Shown one piece after another: positions 1-9,461 of a DNA stretch of 64,000 nucleotides. Both the position numbers and the translations under genes were made by a program. The stretch is from BJ22 sp021298375 (GTDB taxonomy: Bacteria > Planctomycetota > Planctomycetia > Pirellulales > Pirellulaceae), in assembly GCA_046343015.1 (NCBI GenBank), contig JBKDOL010000041.1:16471-80470 (forward strand), read 5' to 3'. Below the pieces are notes generated by a model. It searched no databases and was not told where the DNA came from. It worked only from the letters and a program-made list of their open reading frames with translations. Positions within the stretch are counted from its first letter, which is position 1, and every line of letters begins with the position of its first letter.

Positions 1-1881
1 GAATGCATACTCTTTGGTCCAGCTGCTGCCGTTCCAAAACTGCTCATTTTTCGGATCGGTCACGTCGGTGATGGTCAGCTTGACATGCCGCAGCGGGGCC
101 TTGTACTCGGCCAGCCCCTTGATTTCCGCACTCTGCCTGAAAACGTCTCCGTTGAAGAACGGTTGCTCAACGCTCGTGATCGGCTCGGGCATTTCGCTCT
201 TGAGCGTTTGAATCTTGCTTTGAAATTCGGCGACCTCCGCCGAAGTCAGACCGTCTCCCTGATTGCTCAACTGGAACGGGTCGGTAGCGAGGTCGTAATA
301 CTCGCGGTCGCCCGACGACCATTCGGTGTAAATCTCATCGTGCAACCGGAGCGAAGTAAACGCGGTCCGCACCGGGCGAATATTGCTTTCGTTGGTCTCC
401 CAGTGTTCAACCAGGATTCCCTCGGGACGCCATGCAGTGGGGTCCCCTCGGTAATGCTTGATCAACACCGGATAAAAAGACTTGCCTTGCACTGTCGGGG
501 GGATCGGACGACCGGCCAACTGGAGAATGGTCGGGCCCAAATCGATCTGGGACAGGAGATGCTGCTGCGGCACGGAGTCGGGCGCGAAATACCCGGGCCC
601 CCAGATGAACAACGGTACGTTTGTGCAGCGGTGGAAGGGAAACTTCTTGCCAATCTGCCGATTCTGACCCAAATGGTAGCCATGGTCCGAGGTCAGCATG
701 ATGATCGTCTGGTCGGTCAATTGCAGTTGGTCCAAAGTTGCCAGCAGATCGCGGACCATATCATCCACGGACCGCAACGTCAGCACTCGGCGGCGAAAAT
801 CGACATCGGTTTGCAGGACATCATTCGTCGCCGGATTGTTCCCCACGTTCCGCAGCGGCGGAGAGTTTCGCATCACCAGGGGCTTGTCGGAAAAATCAAC
901 TTCATCGAAATCCGGCCGACGAATCTGCCGCAACTGCGTCCACCAGCTGCGATATCGAGGCTCGACCATTCCCTTGAGCGGCTCATTCTCCTCAAAGTTG
1001 ACCTCGTTAGGAGACTCCCGGTGGGGTGCCAGCGGGGCAATGTACATGAAGAACGGCGTATCGCGCTCCTCGACATGCTTGCGAATCAGGTGATTCGCCT
1101 CGCGACTCTCAACCGCCGTTCGGTACTTGACCGGATAGAGCAAGGGGTTCGCATCAGGCAGAGCGAAGGGAAGACCATCCTTGACAAAAATCGTGGTGAA
1201 ATAGCTCGAACCAAGGGCCGGAAAGAAGTCATCCCACCCCGGAGGCGTGATGTCGGCCCACGTCTGCCCGACGGTCGGCTCGTAGCCATTGTGCAGGTAC
1301 TTCCCCACCAGCATGGTGCGGTATCCCCCCTGCTTCATCCACACGCCGATCTCGTTCTGCAGCGATGGCAACTGAGGACTGCTGAATCCACCAAAGTCCC
1401 GAAAGTGTTGAAACCCACCCGTCACGCCGCGACAGAAGTCCGTCTTCGCGTCGTTGATTTTGAAACCATGCTTGTGCGCATACTGTGCCGTGAACAAGCT
1501 GGCGCGAGAGGGCGCACACAAGGGCGAAGGCGTGTGCATGTTGACGAACCGCAAGCCTTCGTTGGCCAGACGATCGATGTTCGGCAGAAAACGGTAAGTT
1601 CCGCTGCGAAGAAAATCGATCTCCACCGAATCGCGGTCCGCATCATCGAGGTTGATCACGATGATATTGGGCAACAAGTCGCGTCGCCCATCCCGGCGAG
1701 GTACCGGACCGGCTAAAGTTCTCGCATCGCCGTCCGCAACCGATTCCTTGACCAAACTCGCCAAGTGCAGCGTTTCAGCCGCCGGTTTTGATTCCTGACC
1801 GCGCAGGTCGATTGCCGGGAACAATCCACAGCAAACGGCCAACAGCCAGCCAGCCCACCAGCGGCCTCGAATCGCAATCAT
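1..1881 (-). CDS. Sulfatase, formylglycine type (3' end beyond the window)
   Basis: The gene hydrolyses sulfate esters, probably of polysaccharides, outside the cytoplasm. Reading the minus strand from the ATG at 1881 stays open for 627 codons to the window edge, so the C-terminus is missing. Residues 1-28 form a signal peptide with a hydrophobic core. INLDD near residue 78 matches the metal-binding start of sulfatases. LCAPSRASLF near residue 121 is the CxPSR signature whose cysteine (about 122) becomes formylglycine. Motifs such as GKY and TSDHGYHLG follow in the usual order. Sulfatases are greatly expanded in planctomycetes. The substrate cannot be inferred. The long plus-strand frame opposite it is a shadow. 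Confidence 0.93.
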   Translation of the reverse strand, partial: MIAIRGRWWAGWLLAVCCGLFPAIDLRGQESKPAAETLHLASLVKESVADGDARTLAGPVPRRDGRRDLLPNIIVINLDDADRDSVEIDFLRSGTYRFLPNIDRLANEGLRFVNMHTPSPLCAPSRASLFTAQYAHKHGFKINDAKTDFCRGVTGGFQHFRDFGGFSSPQLPSLQNEIGVWMKQGGYRTMLVGKYLHNGYEPTVGQTWADITPPGWDDFFPALGSSYFTTIFVKDGLPFALPDANPLLYPVKYRTAVESREANHLIRKHVEERDTPFFMYIAPLAPHRESPNEVNFEENEPLKGMVEPRYRSWWTQLRQIRRPDFDEVDFSDKPLVMRNSPPLRNVGNNPATNDVLQTDVDFRRRVLTLRSVDDMVRDLLATLDQLQLTDQTIIMLTSDHGYHLGQNRQIGKKFPFHRCTNVPLFIWGPGYFAPDSVPQQHLLSQIDLGPTILQLAGRPIPPTVQGKSFYPVLIKHYRGDPTAWRPEGILVEHWETNESNIRPVRTAFTSLRLHDEIYTEWSSGDREYYDLATDPFQLSNQGDGLTSAEVAEFQSKIQTLKSEMPEPITSVEQPFFNGDVFRQSAEIKGLAEYKAPLRHVKLTITDVTDPKNEQFWNGSSWTKEYAF

Positions 1882-2275
1882 GCTCAACCTCGAAAAAATC
1901 ACCGGCAACGCCAATACAAACTCAGTTTAGATAACAGGGTCCAAACGGACTCATTCTCCAAGCCTCTCTCCCTCTGGGCCAAGCCACCTTGAAGGAGAGG
2001 CCTGCAACGCGGTCGATCCCGCCCGGCCTTCACGTTCGACTCCCTCAGCATCTTAGTTAGAAAACCGAGAAAAACGTAATCTCGAAATCAGGCTTGCTAG
2101 CGATTTCCCGATAGCTTCATCTTTTTCAAGGTTTCAGAGCCAAGGCAAGTCAAATATCGGCGTGGGAACACCAAATCAGAGGTTGTCCCCAGTCCCAATG
2201 GCCTGTCCCGCACGCGCTTAGGGCAATCATCCGCCTTTGCGGCCGATCGCCCGACTTTTTAGCGACTTTCGGGAC
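1882..2275. other. Spacer with no supported gene
   Basis: This is 394 bases between the sulfatase start and the end of the hslU relic. I found no frame with recognisable protein, no tRNA-like fold and no clear terminator. Confidence 0.6.
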
Positions 2276-3240
2276 TCAGCCCGCGTGGACCTCGAGTCTC
2301 GTTCCCCCTGTGCTCTTGGGCACAGTCCAAAGGAGAAATCGGCTCAAATCCTCTTCCAGTACAACTGCCTGCAATCGCCGCGTCATATATTCCGCGGTTA
2401 TCTCCATCTTGCCAGCCACGAGTTCCCAGGCCTCGAGTTCCGAGGCTACAAAACTGAGTTCCTCGAGTGGCTGCACTAAAACCGAGCGTGACCGCCGAGC
2501 CCCAGTTCTCAGTGGACGGATGGTTTGCGAACGCAAATCGAGCCGTTTGCCCGATTACCTCCACGATAGGACGTGGCGGGAATTACTCGTTAGCTAGCAA
2601 GACTTCACGCTGCTGCGTGAGCGTGTTCCATGGTTCAGCCGGAATCTGAACAAACTCCTCGGCTACCAAGCCCCACAACTCCACGCGAAAAGAAAAACGC
2701 TCCCGAAGCTCCGCGATCAAATCGCTCGACTAACTTTGTGATTATCGCCGGCGGCAAGGAACGGGTTCCAGTCGACAAAGCCCCCTATCGCCGGGCAGTC
2801 CTCGGAACGAGAGCGCATCGGACTCGAGAACGGGATTGACTGACGTGATCTGGCCTGACGTGATCTGGCTTGGCGTGATCTGGCTTGGCGTTACCTGACT
2901 GCCTTACCTTGCCCGCGCCCGCTCTGCGATGCTGCTCGGGCGGAAGCGTGGCGACATGAGTTTTCGGACCGGCTCATCGACTCTGTCCAGCGACTTGGCT
3001 GGGTTCGGCCCAGGCGGTATCGGGTCCTCCTCAGCGAAAGCCCGGCTGGCGGTTGAGAACCAACTCGGCCCAATCAGAGGAGGAGTCGCGGCGTTCGCTG
3101 GCGAGCGTTGGTATCCCATGAGTAAGCAGATACCCTTGGTTACCGCCAGAGGCCCCCCGAAGTTCGCAATGAACCAGCGGGCCGGTGGGTGCTTTCTTTG
3201 CCTCGCGCGATGAGTGAAAATGGTTAACCGAGAGGAATTA
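2276..3240 (-). pseudogene. hslU: Decayed hslU (ATPase subunit of the HslUV protease)
   Basis: No single frame is open, but consecutive minus-strand frames spell HslU in order. At 2330-2356 lies EEDLSRFLL, the HslU C-terminus, preceded by MEITAEYMTRRLQ. Upstream come LEELSF, then RFAFANHPSTENWG (compare RFA..N..TENIGARRL). At about 2690-2725 lies DLIAELRERFSFRVEL (compare DLIPELQGRFPIRVEL), and before it LAAGDNHKVSR (compare FIAAGAFHVSK). Weaker N-terminal pieces lie at 2904-3240, such as DRVDEPVRKLM (compare GRDVEPMVRDL). Damage includes an in-frame TAA at 2583-2585, at least two frameshifts, loss of the terminal stop, and replacement of the I-domain region by a 15-bp repeat at 2841-2900. 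No hslV remains upstream, where the divergent MocA gene now lies. Homology is by eye. Confidence 0.75.
2841..2900. repeat. 15-bp tandem repeat, four imperfect copies
   Basis: Units start at 2841, 2856, 2871 and 2886. The first three are nearly identical (consensus TGRCGTGATCTGGCY) and the fourth is diverged. The array sits inside the hslU relic where the I-domain would be, so it probably arose after the gene lost function. Confidence 0.85.
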
Positions 3241-3340
3241 ACGATTCCCGCAGAGACAAACCGTTCGGGCCGAGACAAACCTGGTTTGAACCAACCCGGC
3301 CAAAGTAAAGACTGCCAAAACTTCAGCTTCCCTGTCGAGG

Positions 3341-4720
3341 ATGAACATGAAACCAACTTCCGTTTCCCGTCGTCGCTTCGTCAAGACAGCGGCCGCAGCC
3401 GGTCTGTCGATGCTGGCCGCACCCACGATCGTTTCCGCCACCTCGCTTGGCCGAAACGGTCGCCGTCCGGCCCCCAGCGATCGGATCGTGATGGGCTTTA
3501 TCGGGACCGGCGGCAAGGGCCAGCACAACTTAGGCGTCTTTCTCAGCCAGCCCGACGTTCAGTGCGTTGCCGTCTGCGACCCTGATCGCAACTCACTGGA
3601 AGCAGCTCGGCAACAGACCAACAAGCATTATCAGAACGAGGCTTGCCGCGCTTCTGGGAATTTTCGCGAGTTGTTAGATTCGGGGAAATTCGATGCCGTC
3701 TGCGTTTCCACTCCCGACCATTGGCACGCCCTCGCTTCGATCGCAGCCCTCAACGCCGGGGCTCACGTGTACTGCGAAAAACCGCTGGCCAATTCCGTGC
3801 TGGAAGGTCGAGCCATGGTAACCGCCGCCAACCGGGCGGGGAAAATCATTCAATGCGGTAGCCAGGAACGCTCCACGGAGAGCGTGCGGCTGGCGTGCGA
3901 GCAGGCGCGGAATGGAAAGCTCGGCAAGCTGCATACCGTCGAGGTCCATCTGCCCACGGACGAATCGCACCACCTGAAGGTGATTGCCCAGAAAGAGATC
4001 GCTCCCGTGATGCCGGTTCCCGAGGGATTTGATTACGACGGCTGGCTGGGCTTTACACCTTGGCGGCCCTTCCGTCCATTCATGCCCGACGAACCGAACC
4101 GGGGCTGTCATTTCTGGTGGCGATTCAACTTGCTCTATGGCGGTGGCGAAATGACCGACCGCGGAGCCCACATCATTGACCTTGCGCAATTGGCGCTGGG
4201 GAAAGACGATACAGGCCCGGTTTCCATCACCGCTCAAGGTCGCCGAGCCAACGTGGGTCTGTTCGATGCCTGGTTCGACTTCAGTTTCGAAAATGTCTAT
4301 GCCGACGGTACCAAGCTGGTTGGCACAACTGAAGGACCTCGTGGACTGAAACTGATTGGCGACGACGGCTGGATCATGATCCATATTCACGGCGGCCGGC
4401 TCGAAGCAAGCGACCCTCGACTGATCGATCCCAAAGACGCCGCCAGCAACCGGATCCAATTGGGACGCAGCCCCGGTCACCACCGAAACTTCCTCGACTG
4501 CCTCAAGTCGGGTGAGCAGCCCTTCGCCAGCGGAGAGATTGGACACCGCACGGCCACGATTTGCCATCTCAACAACATTGCGATGACGCTGGGGCGGAAA
4601 CTCACCTGGTCCCCGGAAAAGGAACGTTTCGATTCCGAGGATGACGCCAACCAATTGCTCGGGCCCAAAATGCGGAGCTGGCTGGTTCCAAGCGAGCTGG
4701 CGGATTTCGTCAAGATTTAG
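3341..4720 (+). CDS. Gfo/Idh/MocA family oxidoreductase with Tat signal
   Basis: This is a putative NAD(P)-dependent sugar or inositol-type oxidoreductase, exported in folded form. The N-terminus carries a twin-arginine motif (SRRRFVK, residues 9-15) followed by a hydrophobic A-rich stretch. The Rossmann loop GFIGTGGKG lies at about 52-60, STPDHWH at about 123-129 and the family's EKP motif at about 146-148. The length of 459 aa fits planctomycete members. The start may be the ATG at 3341 or the one six bases later (MKPTS). The gene is monocistronic and faces away from the hslU relic. The substrate is unknown. Confidence 0.93.
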   Translation: MNMKPTSVSRRRFVKTAAAAGLSMLAAPTIVSATSLGRNGRRPAPSDRIVMGFIGTGGKGQHNLGVFLSQPDVQCVAVCDPDRNSLEAARQQTNKHYQNEACRASGNFRELLDSGKFDAVCVSTPDHWHALASIAALNAGAHVYCEKPLANSVLEGRAMVTAANRAGKIIQCGSQERSTESVRLACEQARNGKLGKLHTVEVHLPTDESHHLKVIAQKEIAPVMPVPEGFDYDGWLGFTPWRPFRPFMPDEPNRGCHFWWRFNLLYGGGEMTDRGAHIIDLAQLALGKDDTGPVSITAQGRRANVGLFDAWFDFSFENVYADGTKLVGTTEGPRGLKLIGDDGWIMIHIHGGRLEASDPRLIDPKDAASNRIQLGRSPGHHRNFLDCLKSGEQPFASGEIGHRTATICHLNNIAMTLGRKLTWSPEKERFDSEDDANQLLGPKMRSWLVPSELADFVKI

Positions 4721-4774
4721 CCGATCGCGATTTAGCCGTTCGCGGGCTCGCTCCCCCGGACGGCGACCGATTCC

Positions 4775-6406
4775 TCAATTGCCAGCCAGACGCGACTGGG
4801 CCAATGCGGCTTCAAACTCGGCGACCGTGTCCCCCAGCGCACTAAGCAGCGTTTGAATCCGCGGCTCAAACCGCTTCCATCGCTGCTGCGAGGTTCGGTA
4901 AATCGGTCGCCGAACCTGGGCCACGCTCGCCGTTCGCACACTCCCTTGCCGCTCTGAATGCCGCAGGCACTCATCCGCCCAAGGTAACTGCAGGGCCGCG
5001 ACCAATCGTCGGATTTCCAACTCCGGCTCGCTTGTCAGGTTCTCATAAAAGACCTGCACCAGGGAATCGCCGTAGAGGCGTTCCCAATGCCGCATGATTT
5101 GGCGATGCTGCCGAAAGCTCTCGCCGATCATTTCCCAAGTCGACGTTTGATACTTCAGCCGATCAGACTTGAAGAGCAATCCATAACAAGAGGCCCCCAC
5201 ATCGCGCGGGTCGCGGCGACAGTAAACGATTCTGGCTCGCGGAAAAAGCAGGCGGATGAACCCCACGTAGAGTGCATTGTCCGGCATCTTGTCGATCACA
5301 AACGGAGCGCGGTCGTCGATCTTTGCCAAGGTTGCAAGGTAGCTCTCCGCCGCTTGTAAAACCGACTCGCGAGTTGGTTGCCGACCGCTGCCGGTTCGCA
5401 ACCAGCAATCGGACCACTCCCAAATCACCTCCTCCAATGCAGGTAACTCGCCCGCATCGCCAACCAGCGGATGACTGCTGAGAACTTGCTCAACCAGCGT
5501 CGTGCCGCTGCGGGGGACTCCCAAGACAAAAATCGGCCGAGTCGACGGATGCCCCCAGCCTTGCCAACTGGCCATTCGCTCAGGCGTGAAAAACTGTTCG
5601 AGTCCGGCCACGATCTCGGTCCGCCGTGCCAGCCCGAACTCAGCCCGCTTGGCGAGCTGGTCGTGAGTCAAGCGATTGCCCAAATCGAAATAATCCAGTG
5701 CCCGCTGGGGCTGACGTTCCTGCTCCCAATGCACGCCGAGGGCAAAACACAAGCGGCTCGCTTGAGGCGCGAGCCACGCCTCGCCCTCCACTCGTTGGAG
5801 GAGCTGCTCCATGCGTTCCAGCTGAGCCCCGGAGAACCGGTAGTCACCGGTCGAAACCAATTTGCTGAGGTGAAAATAAACGGTCGGTTGGTCGGCGTCC
5901 AACTCCAGGGCAACTTCCAATGCGTGAATCGCTTCGGCGAAGTCTCCCAAACTCTGCAACGCCATTCCCAACTCAAGCAATGAGGCCGCCGGACTGAAGT
6001 CTGCATCGAGGGCCGCTTGCAAATAGGGCACCGCGGCAGCGCTCCGTCCCTGCCCAGACAGAGCAACTCCCTTGCGGAACAAGCCCGCCGGATGATTTGC
6101 TACCAGGGCCAAGGCAGCGTCAGCCGCAGCCTCCGCTTGGACAGCTTGACCTAAAGCCATCCAGACGGCCGCGAGGTTGGAGTGAAACTCCGGGTTGCTG
6201 GCATCCAAGTCGATCGCCCGCAACAGGTGCTGTAGTCCTTCCGCCGAACGCCCAGCCTGATGAGCAGCCAATCCCGCCAAATGCCAAGCCTCAGCGCGCT
6301 CTGGCTCGACCGCCAGCACGGCAGCGTACCCTTGAGCTGCGAGGGCGATGTTGCCCAACCGATGCTGGTCCATGGACAAGGAGAACAAGCTGGCGACATC
6401 GGACAT
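4775..6406 (-). CDS. TPR-repeat sulfotransferase family protein
   Basis: The 543-aa protein combines about five tetratricopeptide repeats (residues 1-250) with a sulfotransferase domain. The 5'-phosphosulfate loop GVPRSGTTLVEQVLSSHP lies near residue 297, and a 3'-phosphate-binding-like CRRDPRDVGAS segment follows. The family transfers sulfate from PAPS, often to a protein or glycan bound through the TPRs. The frame extends upstream to 6556, but the ATG at 6406 is preferred: GAAAGGGAAG lies just upstream and MSDVASLFSL begins the first helix. Sulfatases in the same window suggest a lifestyle rich in sulfated glycans, but no direct link can be shown. The acceptor is unknown. Confidence 0.88.
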   Translation of the reverse strand: MSDVASLFSLSMDQHRLGNIALAAQGYAAVLAVEPERAEAWHLAGLAAHQAGRSAEGLQHLLRAIDLDASNPEFHSNLAAVWMALGQAVQAEAAADAALALVANHPAGLFRKGVALSGQGRSAAAVPYLQAALDADFSPAASLLELGMALQSLGDFAEAIHALEVALELDADQPTVYFHLSKLVSTGDYRFSGAQLERMEQLLQRVEGEAWLAPQASRLCFALGVHWEQERQPQRALDYFDLGNRLTHDQLAKRAEFGLARRTEIVAGLEQFFTPERMASWQGWGHPSTRPIFVLGVPRSGTTLVEQVLSSHPLVGDAGELPALEEVIWEWSDCWLRTGSGRQPTRESVLQAAESYLATLAKIDDRAPFVIDKMPDNALYVGFIRLLFPRARIVYCRRDPRDVGASCYGLLFKSDRLKYQTSTWEMIGESFRQHRQIMRHWERLYGDSLVQVFYENLTSEPELEIRRLVAALQLPWADECLRHSERQGSVRTASVAQVRRPIYRTSQQRWKRFEPRIQTLLSALGDTVAEFEAALAQSRLAGN

Positions 6407-6669
6407 GAAATACTTCCCTTTCGTGCAAGTCGAGAACTTTTCCCGCGTTTCAAATATCGGCCCTGCAACCTCCTGTTCATCCGACTGTTTGCCACAGCCC
6501 CGCGAAAAGCCCGCTTTTGACCGGTCGCCAGTCGCCCAACGGACTGAAGAAAGCAACCCGGGGAGTCCGCTGCCGGTCCGCCCCCCGCAAGCGGCTCCCC
6601 GACAGTTGACTAAGACCTGCGATTGTTTAGCATTCTCTCACGCGGGGACTGCAACCCATTTCAACGCAG

Positions 6670-6891
6670 TTGCTCCTGCTTGCGTCCAAAGCTATCACTC
6701 GGCAGGGACTCGCTCGGCAGGGACTCGCTCGGCAGGTAGCATCCCTCTTGTTTTTGGTAATTATTTTGGCGACGGCGATCGGATTTCCGGCGGCGTTTTG
6801 GTTGGCTTGCTCAAAGCCCCCTCGCGGAAGTCGGTTGGCCGCCTTTGCCCTTGCCTCGTTTTTTGGGAGTTGTCTCGATGGACATGATTGA
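6670..6891 (+). CDS. Possible small membrane protein ORF (weak)
   Basis: A 73-codon frame opening with TTG contains a convincing hydrophobic segment (ASLLFLVIILATAIGFPAAF) and ends by overlapping the start of the next gene by 14 bases. A 15-bp tandem repeat (GGCAGGGACTCGCTC, 6701-6737) falls inside it and keeps the frame, giving LARQG repeats. There is no clear ribosome binding site. The overlap could allow translational coupling, but the frame could equally be chance. Confidence 0.3.
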   Translation: MLLLASKAITRQGLARQGLARQVASLLFLVIILATAIGFPAAFWLACSKPPRGSRLAAFALASFFGSCLDGHD

Positions 6892-7657
6892 CATTTTGGG
6901 CGGAATTTTGGGTCAAAAAACCGGCAGTCCAGCTCCTTCGGGAGGAGGCAAAATCCTCAAGGACATCTTGGGTGGCAACAGCCCGTCCCGGGGACGGTCG
7001 TCGGAAGTAACGACCGCGGGGCGCTCGGACATTGCCGGTCAGGCGAAAGAGTTGGAAGACCTGTTGAACGTGGCGGGTAACCGCTCACAGTCTCGCCCCG
7101 GAAATTTTGGGGGCGGCAGCAGTGGTGGTATCAGCGGCAGCAGCGGCGGAACCAGCGCTGGCCGCAGCTTTCCCTCGGGCGGCCCTTTCGGGGGCACGCG
7201 TCAGGCGGACGCCCCCCCACCCATCGCCCCGACTGACCGCTCCAGCCCCTTTTCCACGCCGCGTCGCGAAACACCTCCCCCCGCGACGACCGGAGGAAAA
7301 AAACTGAGCGCCAACGAGGAAGCTGAGTTGCTGATTAAGGCGATGCTGAATGCTGCAAAATGCGACCAGCAAATCTCCGAAACCGAGCAACAGGCTATTT
7401 TTCAGCAAATCGGAGATCCCACGCCGGAAGTGCTGAATTACCTTCGCCAGGAAATCCAAAAGCCCTTGGACGTGCGCGATTTTGCTTGGTCCGTTCCGGT
7501 CGGAATGGAGCAAAAAGTTTACTCCATTTCGATCATGGCGATGGACTTGAAAACACCGGCCGAGGCGAGGTACCTCGAGGAATTGGCCCATGGCCTGCGG
7601 CTCTCTCCCGAGGTTCGGGCTGAGATTCATCGCCACTATGGGCTCAGCAATTCCTGA
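6878..7657 (+). CDS. DUF533 / TerB-like protein
   Basis: The 259-aa protein has a glycine- and proline-rich low-complexity first half (to about residue 145). Its C-terminal helical DUF533 domain runs from LSANEEAELLIKAMLNAAKCD to HGLRLSPEVRAEIHRHYGL. This domain occurs in YebE-type membrane-associated proteins and is related to TerB. The role is unknown. The ATG at 6878 has GGGAG eight bases upstream. An earlier in-frame ATG at 6845 lacks such a site. A hairpin at 7877-7896 may end the transcript. Confidence 0.85.
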   Translation: MDMIDILGGILGQKTGSPAPSGGGKILKDILGGNSPSRGRSSEVTTAGRSDIAGQAKELEDLLNVAGNRSQSRPGNFGGGSSGGISGSSGGTSAGRSFPSGGPFGGTRQADAPPPIAPTDRSSPFSTPRRETPPPATTGGKKLSANEEAELLIKAMLNAAKCDQQISETEQQAIFQQIGDPTPEVLNYLRQEIQKPLDVRDFAWSVPVGMEQKVYSISIMAMDLKTPAEARYLEELAHGLRLSPEVRAEIHRHYGLSNS

Positions 7658-8399
7658 TTATGCTTGACCGGCTTTCGGGGTCGGGTGAGTCGCTTCGCGC
7701 GGTGCTCGAATGCCGCCGGCCCACCCCGCGGATCAGTTTGGGGGGCGGGCAACCGCCCCTTTCCTTTTTCCCGAAAACCTTCCCGCCTGCAGCGCCAAAC
7801 CGCGGACAGTCCAAAACGGAGTCACCTCCGTTCCATTCGCCGAGTTTTCCCGATTGCGTCATTGCGGGGAGGATACACCCCTTTAAAAAGGGGTTTTCAG
7901 GCCTTTTCCGAGGCTTGGCAGAACCAATCCTGCCGGGCTCTCGTTCACAGGGCGGGCCTGATTTGCAACCGGCAAATCTTCCCCAGCCCGCTTGGTCACT
8001 GCTTGACAGTCCCGGTGGAGCCGGTAACTTGATTTGAGATTTGTCGGGAAAATCGCCCCTTCGGTTCGATTATCCCGCAGATTTCACGCGAAATTCGCTT
8101 CACTCTTTCTCGGACGGTTTCGTTCGGGCCAAGGGACTTGGAGCGAGTTGACCCAGGATTATCGTGTGGAAAGGATAGGCAGAGTCGCCGTAATGACTGG
8201 CCGCTTTCCCAATTTTTTTGGCGCAAGGACTGCCTTTCAGTTGGTCAGGAAGCAGGGAAGTCCAGTTCGTTCCCAATCAGGGTGCCCTTCACCCCAGCGA
8301 ACTTGGATTCGAGAAAAGGAAACCTTCTCATTCTCGCAAGCTAACGGAATTTGAGGTTCTTGCGTTTTGTCGAACGGTACAGTCACAAGGAGAAACGTG
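7658..8399. other. Gene-poor spacer (742 bases)
   Basis: Apart from the hairpin at 7877-7896 I see no gene, tRNA or promoter that I would defend. Both plus-strand frames crossing it lack family motifs. The last part must contain the leader of the cysteine-rich gene. Confidence 0.55.
7877..7896 (+). terminator. Candidate rho-independent terminator
   Basis: ACCCCTT (7877-7883) can pair with AAGGGGT (7888-7894) across a TAAA loop, followed by a short T-run. It lies 220 bases after the DUF533 stop, and the T-run is short. Confidence 0.45.
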
Positions 8400-9185
8400 A
8401 TGGTTCGAAGTTTGTCTTCTGTTTTTTCGTTTGTCGCGCTGGTCGCTCTGACCGCGACAACTTTTGCTCAATGTTGCGAAACCACCAACTGCGATAGTGG
8501 CAGTCGGATTGGTGGCCGAGTTCGCTCCGGCCGCGTTGCCACCTGGCGCGCCAATCGCACCTCGGCCCGCTGTGCAACCCCGGCCAACAGCTGCGACACC
8601 GGCTGCGGGACTGTTGTTGCTTCGACCCCCTGCAGCACTGGCTGCAACACGGTCGTTGCCTCGACTCCCTGCAGCACTGGCTGCAACACCGGCTGTGCAA
8701 CTGCTTGCAACTCTGGTTGCAACACCGGTTGTGCAACTGCCTGCAACGGCCGTTTCAACAACCGTCGTGCGACCGCTTGCAACAATTGCTGCGGCTCGAT
8801 GGTTGCCGCCGCTCCTTGCAGCAGCAACATGACCTACACCAACTACACCCCTGCCGCCAGCAGCGACTGCACCGGCTGCGGAACCGTAGTTGCCAACGAC
8901 TGCAGCTCCTGCAGCACTGGCTGTGGCAACACCTGCGGCACCAGCTGCAATGATTGCTCCAACACTGGCCGCACCCGCAGCTTCCGCGTCTTCAATCGCC
9001 GCAGCAACAACTGCAGCACCGGTTGCAACACTGGCTGCAACACCGGTTGCAGCACTGGCTGCTCGACTGGCTGCAGCACTGGCTGCTCGACCGGTTGCAC
9101 CGGTTGCGCTTCGACCCCGACCGCTGCTGCCGTTCCGGCCGCTGCTGCCGAGTCGACTCCTCCCGCTCCGGCCGAAGACAAGTAG
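8400..9185 (+). CDS. Exported cysteine-rich repeat protein (CxTGC repeats)
   Basis: The 261-aa precursor has a clear signal peptide (residues 1-23, ending TTFA). The mature part holds about 36 cysteines, mostly in four-residue steps of the kind CSTGCNTGC, so Cys falls at every fourth position over long stretches. A basic segment (RTRSFRVFNRR) interrupts the repeats, and a P/A-rich tail ends the protein. The ATG at 8400 has AAGGAG upstream. An earlier frame start at 8367 is not needed. Regular CxxxC spacing suggests disulfide stacking or metal binding in the cell envelope, but no family is recognised. The DNA has a 12-bp periodicity from the repeats. Confidence 0.85.
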   Translation: MVRSLSSVFSFVALVALTATTFAQCCETTNCDSGSRIGGRVRSGRVATWRANRTSARCATPANSCDTGCGTVVASTPCSTGCNTVVASTPCSTGCNTGCATACNSGCNTGCATACNGRFNNRRATACNNCCGSMVAAAPCSSNMTYTNYTPAASSDCTGCGTVVANDCSSCSTGCGNTCGTSCNDCSNTGRTRSFRVFNRRSNNCSTGCNTGCNTGCSTGCSTGCSTGCSTGCTGCASTPTAAAVPAAAAESTPPAPAEDK

Positions 9186-9295
9186 TCTTCCCGACAGCGA
9201 GCAGGGATGAATTCGCGGCGAACACAGGGCGAGTCCGAAATAAGGCTGATTGCCCCTGCGGGCCCCGCGATTCTCTTTGAATTGATTTGAACCTG

Positions 9296-9331
9296 AAGCC
9301 TGCGAACTGATTGGGGTCGCAGGCTTTTTTT
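9296..9331 (+). terminator. Rho-independent terminator after the cysteine-rich gene
   Basis: AAGCCTGCGA (9296-9305) pairs perfectly with TCGCAGGCTT (9317-9326), followed by seven T residues. Confidence 0.9.
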
Positions 9332-9461
9332 GTTATTCTGTTGGCTGAATGGGTTGCTCTCCAGCCTGCCGGCTTGCGCCATGCAGCTGTGGCGGCGTCC
9401 TGGTCCCCCCGAAATCGCTCATCCCCTTAAACACAGTCGCTTCTTCCCGAAAGGACTGCCG

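Noticed and set aside
85..1716. Plus-strand open frame of 543 codons
   Set aside because: It lies opposite the sulfatase and shows no domain. The minus strand carries the full sulfatase signature.
3674..4654. Minus-strand open frame of 326 codons
   Set aside because: Antisense shadow of the Gfo/Idh/MocA gene with no recognisable motif.
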